Below, piece after piece: positions 29,860 to 38,743 of a DNA stretch of 64,000 bases (position 1 is its first letter; each line of letters starts with the position of its first letter). The notes under the pieces were generated by a model, which did no database searches, was not told the DNA's origin, and saw only the letters and a list, made by a program, of their open reading frames with translations. Source of the DNA: Tritrichomonas musculus (Eukaryota; Parabasalia; Tritrichomonadida; Tritrichomonadidae); contig JAPFFF010000005.1 in the NCBI GenBank assembly GCA_039105265.1, positions 6,185,501-6,249,500 on the forward strand, in the 5' to 3' direction. A program made the translations under genes and the position numbers.

Positions 29860-30102
29860 TTATTTTTGGTCTTTACGTCTTGGTCTAGTTTCAAATTTCA
29901 TTACGCCTTTCCTCTTAGTAAAGTGTTTATCTGCGCAAGGTATCTCTTCATTAAGTTCACGAGTATTAAACTTCCATGTATTTGGATTACGACGTAATAA
30001 AGTATTAACTGTTTTATAATCTTTTGATCCTATCAATCAAGAGAGTTCATGTTTCAACTTATTCATATCATCTGTAGTGAAGAGTTCTGTTAATTCTGTC
30101 AT
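29860..30102 (-). pseudogene. Broken paralogue of the 29373-29786 gene
   Basis: Reads from ATG at 30102 through 21 codons to an in-frame TGA at 30037-30039, then stays open in the same frame for a further 58 codons to a TAA at 29860. Both sides of the TGA match the neighbouring protein: LFTTDDMNKLKHEL against LYTTNDLTLLKKSI before it, and DYKTVNTLLRRNPNTWKFNT plus LNEEIP after it. The break is therefore a single nonsense change in a once-complete gene, unless TGA is read through. It lacks the Ser/Lys-rich start and the Tyr-rich tail of its relative. Confidence 0.75.
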
Positions 30103-30145
30103 TTATATATAGGATAAAAAAATACATAGCAAACACATTGTTAAT

Positions 30146-31054
30146 TCACTTCTTCATTAATTTGTACATGCGACCTCTCTTACCGTTAATTCTGTTGTAT
30201 CTTATTTTAATTTCATATCCGACTGGTATCGTTTTGTACAACTCTCTTTTATTCGGGAATTCTATATCTACAATAAGTTCATTAACAGGTTCATTAGTGA
30301 TAGATTCATTAACAGGTTCATCCGCTGTAGCGGAGTACGAAGTATCATCAATAGATTCTTCTTCTTCATCATCATCATCATATTTACCAAATCGTACATA
30401 ACCAAATTTATATAATGTTTCATCCCAATCTGTTTTACTCATATCATTCCATGCTATATCACGTAATATATTCAAATGTCGTTCATATCTATTGTTTGGT
30501 ATCGAATAATCCCTCTTCTTCAAATGTTTCCCATATCGAACATATACATATATATCAGAATTTCTATTACGATTTCTACCTAAAAATTGCTTAACACTGG
30601 ATATGGTATCAAGATACGTTTGGACGAATATAGATAAAATATTCTCTTTAATAGATTGGCCGTTCTGGATAGATGAAGTAGATATAATAACATCAACATC
30701 TTCTTCAAATAAACCATCTTTATTCAGTTTAACCTCCTTTTCATCTCCTGTATATAAAGCAACTTTGTACCTATCTTTCAATAAATCCTTCAATATTTTG
30801 CACTCTTTCTTATCTTCTATTTTTATTAATACTTTATCGTATTTCATTCTCTTTGTATCGATTAAGTTTACTATCTCAGCATGTTGTTCATCAACATCTG
30901 GTATCAACTTATTAACATAGATGTTTCGATTATATTTCTCATCAATACACGGATTAACAATTATGTAATCTCTAAAGCACGCAAAGTTTTTAATATCTTC
31001 AGCTGTTGCACTTATTAAAGCAACTTTATCGAACTCTTTGGTTATTTCAATCAA
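30146..31054 (-). pseudogene. SF2 helicase, C-terminal part (broken)
   Basis: Continues the helicase begun in the next frame upstream (31051-31863). Visible motifs are SAT (motif III, at VALISATAED), STSSIQNGQSI (motif V region) and QFLGRNRNR (motif VI, QxxGRxxR), so it is RecA domain 2. The frame has no ATG start: it opens from TTG at 31054 and extends upstream in frame over the first part's end. The C-terminal 90 residues are acidic then basic (DDDDEEEESIDD), with no recognised domain. A one-base slip near the overlap separates the halves. The motif VI form and the overall plan resemble the origin-binding-protein-like (Herpes_ori_bp) SF2 helicases found in large DNA viruses and some transposons; this is a family-level inference. 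Confidence 0.7.
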
Positions 31055-31863
31055 CTTATATGTTGTAACAGCAAGTGAGCTTCATCTATTACAAGAAAGT
31101 AATCGAGTCGTTGTTCTCTTTCATAATATTCTTCGATTAGATCCCCTAAACATTTAGAAGCAGTATTGTAAGTTGTAATAATAATATTTACTTCATTATG
31201 TACAGCTTTGTGAAACTCTTTAAACGCATTATCATTAACACATAATTGTATGGAATTAACTTTCATATCATTCAGTTTGGTATAGAATTCTTCAGCGATA
31301 TTCACTGTTGGAACTATTACCATAAATTTATCTGTTTTATGAGAAGATATCCATTTACGAATTGCTGTAGATTTACCAGAGCCGATTGGTGCTTCACAGA
31401 TGAACTTCTTCATTCTAATCTGTTTAGTAATTTTACGTAAATCATACTTATCACGGTCAATGTAATAACAAGGAGAATCATCAAAGTCGACATAATCGAG
31501 AAAGTTACCATTCTCATCATAACATTCTATAATATCATCAACACAAAGTTTATGTTCACCACTAGTGAGGTGTTTAATCGATGTTTCATCAGTTAATGGT
31601 TTGCCATCTTTATCAATGTAACCTTCACATTGTATAGTAAATATTCGTTCAGGAATTTCATCAAATATCTGCCATCTAATATAGTTTGGATCTTGTACTT
31701 CAGGAGTTGTGGTATCATTTAAGACTTGCTCTGTAATGTTTTCTTCATAAACTAGTTGTTTTTTCAATGGGTCATCATCGTCACGAAAATCATTAATAGA
31801 CTCCCATTCAATACCTTCATTTACGTGATAGTATAACATGGTGTTCAACGTCATTGGTTTCAT
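31051..31863 (-). pseudogene. SF2 helicase, N-terminal part (broken)
   Basis: ATG at 31863. An N-terminal region of about 150 residues, acidic and unrecognised, is followed by APIGSGKST (motif I/Walker A, from 158), MVIVPTVNIAEEF (motif Ia), IIITTYNT (Ib-like) and VIDEAHLLL (motif II, DEAH at 260-263). It stops at 31051-31053 seven residues after DEAH, before motif III, which appears in the -1-shifted frame (30146-31054). The gene therefore looks intact on both sides of a one-base loss. A programmed -1 shift is possible but no slippery heptamer of the XXXYYYZ type is evident at the junction. The context suggests a decayed mobile or virus-like element. Confidence 0.75.
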
Positions 31864-32560
31864 TTAAAGAAAAATTTCCCTTAAATTTACATAAAATTTA
31901 CGTTGTTATTACAATTAGTTCTTCATTATTTGCCACAATTAGTTCTTCATTATTTGCCACAATTTTACACTATCATGAAAATGCTTTAAACCCTTAAAAC
32001 ACATGAAAAACAGCCTGTTTGAGAGGTCTGTGGAGGTTTGTGTAAGTGCAAATCAGGGGTTTTATACGCGGTTTTGGGCTTCTGGGAAATTTCAAAACAA
32101 ATTCATATTAATATAGTCATTTTGCCTATTTTAATAGTTCATAGACATAAATAAACATATATCATTAGGTTTTTGCCACAATTAGCACTAAAAATACATA
32201 TTATTATAGTTTACTTTATCCAGTTTTGACAAGTAGCGTGACTGTGGCAGGTGTATATACGCTTCTGGTTGGTAGGAATAAATTAATAGTATTTTATTAG
32301 AGAATTCATTTATAATGAAAATTTTATAAATGATTTGTACCCTTAAAACGCATGAAAACCTGTTTTCTGAACTGAAAAACAAAAAATTCCCAAATGATTC
32401 TTACCTTCAGAATCCACGAATTTGACATGTTTTGAGGGGTGTCTCATTTTTAAAAAGTAGCTCCAGAAGCGGGTAAGGACGTGCGGAGGGTCGCAGACAC
32501 GTAGCACTCCTTAACATTACTACTTGTTCCACCAAAAATCATTTCACTTTTTTTCCAAAA
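31864..32560. other. Non-coding flank of the helicase island with direct repeats and GC-rich hairpin
   Basis: Upstream of the helicase start. TTAGTTCTTCATTATTTGCCACAA is duplicated head to tail at about 31915-31962, and TTTGCCACAATTAG recurs at 32172. CCCTTAAAAC(A/G)CATGAAAA occurs at about 31991 and 32341. A GC-rich block at about 32455-32515 contains a hairpin with ACGTGCG (32479-32485) facing CGCA...CACGT (32492-32502). No open frame of note. This composition and repetition look like the terminal region of a mobile element rather than host spacer. Confidence 0.45.
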
Positions 32561-32916
32561 TTAACAATATAAACATATGCCATAATTTATAAAATAAAAC
32601 AATTAATTACTTCTAAGCGTAATGAGCTAGATGATTTCGTATAATTCGAAAATCAGAAGACATTTAATATTTCAATTATTTCACGTTAATATCTTAATAT
32701 AAGAACTTTGGCATATTTATTGAATAGTAGTTGTGATTGACTATTTGTTTTTATAAACACTTAGCAATAGGATTTCGCATGATTGAGTTACAAAGCATTT
32801 TTCATAAAAAGAGTTTTTATAAAAAATGGCCCTGGATTTTGAGATAAAATTATATTTTTTTTTATCAAGTAATAAAAAATTTATTTTAAAAAGATGTTTT
32901 TATCAAAATCGTACAA
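32561..32916. other. AT-rich gap, no gene found
   Basis: No coding or structural feature is seen between the helicase-island flank and MITE copy B. Confidence 0.45.
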
Positions 32917-33164
32917 TTAAGGTACAAATCCAGTACGTTATTTTTTGAATAGGAGAACGTTTATTATTTGAATAGTTGCATGTCACTGAAAAAGTTTAAA
33001 TTGACTAGGTTTGTTTTTGACACTTATTTTACAATTTAAATAAACATTATGACATGTTATATGAAAAGGATGAAAATAATCGTTTTTTATTTAACATGTC
33101 ATCTTATTCTTTGAGAATGCCAAAAAAAATTGCGGTTACTAAACGTACTGGATTTGTACCTTAA
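32917..33164 (+). mobile_element. 240-bp TTAA-flanked MITE, copy B
   Basis: The element at 32921-33160 lies between TTAA at 32917-32920 and TTAA at 33161-33164. Ends GGTACAAATCCAGTACGTT and its inverse AACGTACTGGATTTGTACC match, apart from single bases. The same 240-bp length as copy A, two differences by eye, opposite orientation. No coding capacity. Confidence 0.92.
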
Positions 33165-33244
33165 AAATAAAGATAATCGAAAAATATTGATTATTTATAA
33201 AAAGAATTTGATTTTTTGAGAAAGCTCATAGAAAAAATTAAATA

Positions 33245-34419
33245 TTATTTCAAAAGGAGCACGACTTTGGCGGTTATTGAAAATCGTCGTTTCGACTTCA
33301 TATTGAAATATTATATAGTATATTAGTTTTTAAGCAAGTTTTATATAGACCAAAAAAAATCTATCGTAGGGGAAAAACATTATTCATGTTTTAAAAATCT
33401 AAGTTATCAAAAAGTTTAACTTTTCAGAACTAACGTACGAATTTTAATTCTAAACGTTTTTACATGTTTGATAGAAGTGGTGTAAATACACAGAAATAAA
33501 TCGATTTATCGACAAATGAAAGAAAAATATCAAAGTATAAAAATAATTCAAAAAGTTGACGAATTGAACGATAATTTATTTTCACTACTCAATTTTTTTT
33601 ATTTTATTCATTTTTTATTCTGAATTTACTTATGTATTTAGTTATTTTGGAAATGAAATTTCATTATATTAAAGATAATAGTCTATTTTATTATTAAAAT
33701 TTAATAATAAAATATCATAGAACCTCCAAACATCATTAAAATACATAAATATCATAATTAATTGATTTTTTCTGCAGATAAATAATTATATTTGCTTGGT
33801 ATGATTATATATAACAATTATTTGTTATTATTTCCCCGAAAACTTTGATTTTTAATAAACATAAATATTCATGAAATTATTATCTTTTCAACTCCAAAAT
33901 GAAAATACTATATTTAATATGCTTTATTAAATAAATATATATTAAAAAAATTATATTTTGTAATAAAAATTCTGTATCAACAAAACATTAATTATAATAT
34001 AATAGAATTATTAACACCAATCGTGGTACAAAATAAAATATCAATGTAAATAAACACTCAACAGAAAAGAATATTCCCCAGGATTTCAAAAATAAAAAAT
34101 GTGATTTGGAAATTTATAAGTCTACTATAAATTTTATTTAAAAGATATAATATCATTTTATCATTTAGCACAAAAATAAAATATCAAAACTATTAATTTA
34201 CAAGTCCTTTGGATGATCAAAAAAAAAACATCATTAGGACTTTATTTCATCACACTTGAAATAATTATGTAATGTATCATTATGGATTATATTATCTAAT
34301 ATAAATAATCAATATATTTAAAAAATATTGTTTTTTCTTGTTTTTATAATAAGATATAAATGTTTTTTTGAGGCTTCTTAACGTACGAAAAACGGTTACC
34401 CGTGCTCCTTTTTATTTCA
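33245..34419. mobile_element. 1.16-kb element with perfect 8-bp TSD
   Basis: Inverted ends AAAGGAGCACG (33253-33263) and CGTGCTCCTTT (34401-34411) are flanked by identical TTATTTCA at 33245-33252 and 34412-34419. The word TAACGTACGAA occurs near both ends in direct orientation (about 33429 and 34379). The interior is AT-rich and non-coding. The duplication length fits hAT, P or Merlin types; the end sequence differs from the other 8-bp elements here, so it is a separate family. Confidence 0.8.
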
Positions 34420-34529
34420 TCACTATTTAATTTCCAAACTACTTATATAGTAGAAAAAACTCTTTGAAAACAAAAAATCAAAATAAATTTCATTGGATTA
34501 AAAATTACCCAATGAAATAACAGCACTTT

Positions 34530-34565
<36 letters not shown>

Positions 34566-34934
34566 GAATTATTATGAAGATTTTTATTTATTAAAAAATA
34601 TGAAAATAACTAAAAAATCATAAAATATATTTTATATATTTATTTTTTAAGATAATTTATATATATAATAATGGCACAAAATAAAGATAATTCTTTTTTT
34701 TAATATGACTTTTTGAATATTGTAATATTTTTTTGAATTATTTTTTATTTTTTTTGAATTCTTGTAAAATTATTTTATACATTTAATATCTTAAAAACAA
34801 ATAGTAATTTTTTAAAATAAATCGCATTTATAAATTCATATATTTAATATATAAAGTAAAAATTTAATTCATCAAAAGATCCAGGCTAGATATTTGATGA
34901 CACATACTCTTGAATTTCTCAAATTTCACAAGAG
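34412..34934. other. Gap between elements, with a 32-base A tract
   Basis: Non-coding; includes A(32) at 34533-34564 and ACTTTTTGA at 34708-34716. The first eight bases are the right duplication of the preceding element. Confidence 0.45.
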
Positions 34935-36435
34935 TAAATAATTTGGCTTGTTATTCTCCGATTCTCGAGATCGATAATTGATTAATTCTTTGATATCGAT
35001 AAATAAATATGCACTGATTCTAGAGATCGATTTCAGAGATAGAGTATTTTTTTTGCAAAAAAAATTTTCAATTAAACTTTTTGATAAATATATGATCGTA
35101 ATTTAATCTCAAATAAAGTGCATCCAAAAAAGATAATCCACCTCATAGGGGTTTTGACGATAGAAAAAAACCGATAAAAAAAAACTCTGGTAAATCAATT
35201 TATAAAATATAAAAATTTAATGTGCATAATAGTTTCTAAATAAATATAAATTTATTTTTCCAAAATGTCTATTAGCAGTGGAAATACCACTTTTTAAATT
35301 TAACAAGGTTTGTTTGATTGATTAAAGAATCTAAAAAAGCATATGATTTATTGTATAGTTGATTATTCATTAAAACAGAAATAAAAATGATAAAAATATA
35401 GTTTTACATCAATAGAGATATGACAATATTTAAGAAATCTTGTTTGTTTAATCGCCATTTGAATTTGATTTTTTCAAGATTTGGAATATCTTAAATAATA
35501 TAGCAGAGCTGATATAATTCTGGATTATGCTTCTAAAGCAATTATTCTACAAAATTAAAATTAATTGTATTAAAATACATATTCGTTCTGAGTATCTAAT
35601 TTTTTTTATATTTTATAATCTTGTACAAGATTGTAAAATACGCAAACCGTTATCGTAATATAATACATAAAGCGCTTTTAATACTTTGATATATGCTTTT
35701 TTTTTTAATGACTATTATATAATCAAACTTTTTGATGTGCTATATCAGTGAAATATGATAAAATTTAGCTTATTTGTCTCCAAATTCTTCGAATTTTGAA
35801 ATAACGTCCCAACTTTCTTTTGATTCCTTTTGTTAAAATGAAAGTTAAAATTAAAATTTGGTTCAAACAGACCTTCTCAAATTATAAAAGCGGAATCTCG
35901 ACTGCCTATAGATATTTACAATAAATAAATAAATATTTTTAAAGTTTGTATGTTTTTCTATCGAATGGCAATATTTTTTTAAAAATCCTTCAGATATTTC
36001 CTATTTTCATTCAATTTTGTGACATTTTCTTATCGTCGAAACCCCTATTCCACCTCTTATAAAAAGTTTAATTTTTTGAAAACATTTCAATGAAAACTCG
36101 TTGCTAAGTGGATTATCGTTTTTATATAAAAACTTAGAATGAATTTGTTGATTTTAATCTTAAAATAAGCATCAATACATTATATTATTTATTTTTAAAT
36201 ATTTTAAAATCACAAATACCAATTAAATAAAAAGATAAATCTGTTTGAAATCTCGTGATCTCGAGATCTAGGTAATTGATATCAAGTTTACAATTATCTT
36301 CATATCCCATTTCATACTTGATATCATGATAATCGATAATCTCGATATCAGATTTTTAAACTGACAATCGAGTATCAGATGTAAAAAAGTGATGTTTTTG
36401 ATATCGATTCTCGAAATAACAAGCCTATAAATAAT
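34935..36435. mobile_element. 1.49-kb element with 8-bp TSD and ATCGAT/GATATC-rich ends
   Basis: The element 34943-36427 is flanked by TAAATAAT on both sides (34935-34942, 36428-36435). The left end reads TTGGCTTGTTATT and the right end inward TAGGCTTGTTATT (12 of 13). Both subterminal zones (first about 110 and last about 190 bases) are packed with CTCGAGATC, ATCGAT and GATATC words, which resemble clustered transposase-binding sites. Ends TAGGCTTGTTA resemble TAGACTTGTTA of the 9821-10715 element, suggesting one superfamily (hAT-like by duplication length). The interior is non-coding; the frame 36268-36465 is an artefact of the subterminal repeats. Confidence 0.78.
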
Positions 36436-36720
36436 CTCATATATTGCAAATAAATTTAAAATCATTTGTTCAATATATTTATTTTAATTTCAAATTTGAT
36501 CGATTGACTTTTTATATTAGATAAACTACATATTTTTACATTCATAAATATCAAATAAACTCATTTCATTTTATGATATATATTAACCACTAATGAATGC
36601 CAGAAACCGGTTTTAAATTGAACTATATATATAGACATTAATCATAACTATTATTTATAGTATAAACAAAATGATAGAAAGAAACTATTAAACAATCACT
36701 TATAAGATATAAAATAGGAA

Positions 36721-38028
36721 TCAATGAAAAGAACTTAACATATCTCTTGCTATTCTTTTGTGTTTTTTCAATACAGCAATAACATGAGTATCATTTGAAT
36801 ATTTTTCCATTAACTCTCCCATCTTTGAAAATATTTTTTCAACTTCATCTTTTGTCTTATTTTCAAAAACTGCTCGAGGGTCAGTATTTAAAACACCATC
36901 TCTGAAGCAATTTTCAATGGTTCTTTTTCTTCTCCAATTTTTGAAGGAAACCGTATTTTCCCATTCTTTAAATTCTTCAATTGTTGGAATATCATATTTT
37001 GAATATGATTTTAACGTTTGGGCGAATTGATCTGTACATAATTTTCCACCAATAAGATCATAATATGGATCAACTTCAGTTACAACTCTGTCAAATTCGG
37101 CGTTTGCAAGAATGAGAGCTCGTCTCATTTTGGTAAAAAGTTGCTTTACTATATCAGCGTCTTGTGGAAGATTATTCGCTTCAATATCAAGATAGATAAC
37201 GTGCTTAAAATGCTCATTCGCTTCAACTAATGAAGCTGAATTTGTTGCAGCAATCATTAATTTACTTTCTTCGTTAATCACCGAGATGAATCTAGGATCT
37301 GTTTCTGTAAGCCAAAGACACATTTCATCAGTAAATGGAAGAGGTGAAAGTAATGATGCTGCAGCAATAACCGATGTAGAACCAATAATTGGATTTTTTG
37401 AATAAAATAATATTGGCTGATTCATAAAGAGCGCTCTCCAAATAAAATAGCACTGTGTTGGATTAAAAAATAGAGTTGGATCAAAATCTCGATATGAAAA
37501 CGTATTAGGAGTGAAAGTGTATTCGAATTCTTTTGAAGGAAAAGTTATCACAAGATGAGGTGAAAATGGAAGAAAACATTGGAGAGAAATTGAAAGTGGC
37601 TCCATAGAGGCTTCAAGAAAAATAATGCTATTAGGCGTACTTGATTTTGGAATTGAAGAAATTGGCGTTACAATATAATAAAATCTATTAATCGGTGTAC
37701 TATCTGAGTGATTTTTCTGAAAATCTTTACATGCAATTTGGAATATTTCCTTATAAAAATGAAAAAAAGGATACTCAGTTAAAGTAACAAGTGAATAATT
37801 TATCATGTTATATTCAAAGTTAAGAGAAATGCATGAATACATTGGCGTATTAAACAAAAAAACCGAAGGTGACGAACTGTTTTCGTGAATATTAACAGAA
37901 GCTTTGAAATAAAGATCTTCATCACCTAAAGAAAAATTGTTTGGCCATAACGAAACTATTTTTGGCATTTCATCAGAAACTCTTTTGATAAGAATAACGG
38001 CTGAGCAAATGGGTGGAAGTTTGTCCAT
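36721..38028 (-). CDS. DENN-domain protein, DENND6-like Rab GEF
   Basis: 435 residues. The N-terminus (SAVILIKR..KIVSLWPNNFSL) fits an upstream-DENN longin-type module. The central block around residues 190-245 (YFIWRALFMNQPILFYSKNP then ASLLSPLPFTDEMCLWLTETDPRFISVI) follows the core of DENND6/AFI1-type proteins, in which LWELVL.GEPLLV, SLISPLPY and the FTIHD-type segment appear in the same order. The C-terminal third is charged and helical (a dDENN-like position). DENND6 is an exchange factor for Rab14-type GTPases in recycling endosomes; that target here is inferred. The ATG is preceded by a short pyrimidine run (CGGCTCTTTTTT). Confidence 0.65.
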   Translation of the reverse strand: MDKLPPICSAVILIKRVSDEMPKIVSLWPNNFSLGDEDLYFKASVNIHENSSSPSVFLFNTPMYSCISLNFEYNMINYSLVTLTEYPFFHFYKEIFQIACKDFQKNHSDSTPINRFYYIVTPISSIPKSSTPNSIIFLEASMEPLSISLQCFLPFSPHLVITFPSKEFEYTFTPNTFSYRDFDPTLFFNPTQCYFIWRALFMNQPILFYSKNPIIGSTSVIAAASLLSPLPFTDEMCLWLTETDPRFISVINEESKLMIAATNSASLVEANEHFKHVIYLDIEANNLPQDADIVKQLFTKMRRALILANAEFDRVVTEVDPYYDLIGGKLCTDQFAQTLKSYSKYDIPTIEEFKEWENTVSFKNWRRKRTIENCFRDGVLNTDPRAVFENKTKDEVEKIFSKMGELMEKYSNDTHVIAVLKKHKRIARDMLSSFH

Positions 38029-38743
38029 AAAAAAGAGCCGAAGTGGAAAAACTTTCTATAATCAAAAATATATGTTAACATCGATCATTTTCAATTCAAA
38101 TAACGATAATTGAGTAACTTTCATTGAGAACTGCGATACAGGCATTACAAAGAATAATAAAAATCTAATCAGTGATTTGAAATCACCATATATACAATTT
38201 GTTTGGCATTAAAAAAAAAAAAAAAAAAAACTTATAATATTAGAATTCACAATTCTTAATGCTTATATAAGCAGCTTATAATAAGCTTTTATTTTTAAAC
38301 AAGGCAGACTTTCCTTATGATCATATAGCAATATTTACATTACTTTAAAAATATTCTTTACAACTTTGATCAATTTTTAGGTAGACTTAGTTCTGACCAT
38401 TTAATGCAACAAACAAATAAAACACTTTACACCAGAAATAAACAAAAAAAAAAGATTTATAATTATTATTAAATATTTATTTTTATTTAAAAAAATTATT
38501 TATCATGATATTTTAGGAAAATAATATAAAATTATCATGATATTATCATTTTTTTTAAAAACCTTTCACTTTCTGAAATTGAGTTTTATTAATGCATAAT
38601 AATTTGATCCAAAAATATATGAGAAAGAATGCAATTTTTATTTTTTTCTTTTTTGCAAAATCAAAAGATTGAGAGAAAAAATGAATATGTCTCTTTATAT
38701 TTTTATTCAAATTGATCGACCATATTTTTAAATAATTTTCATT
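38029..38743. promoter_or_regulatory. Divergent intergenic region
   Basis: Separates the starts of the DENN gene (minus) and eIF3b (plus), so it holds both promoters. A poly-A tract lies near 38211. TTTTCATTATG surrounds the eIF3b ATG, a TCA(+1)TT Inr-like context. No gene is seen. Confidence 0.4.

Noticed and set aside
34533..34564. A(32) tract as the tail of a retroposed gene
   Set aside because: No gene-like sequence precedes it, and similar A or T tracts occur at 10741, 38211, 43660, 43957 and 54670 without any duplication.
29018..36427. One large 7.4-kb element from the solo end at 29018 to the end at 36427
   Set aside because: The flanking 8-bp words do not match (ATTATATT against TAAATAAT), while 34943-36427 has its own perfect duplication.
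36268..36465. 65-codon minus-strand frame
   Set aside because: Lies over the repeated GATATC/ATCGAT end of the 34943-36427 element.
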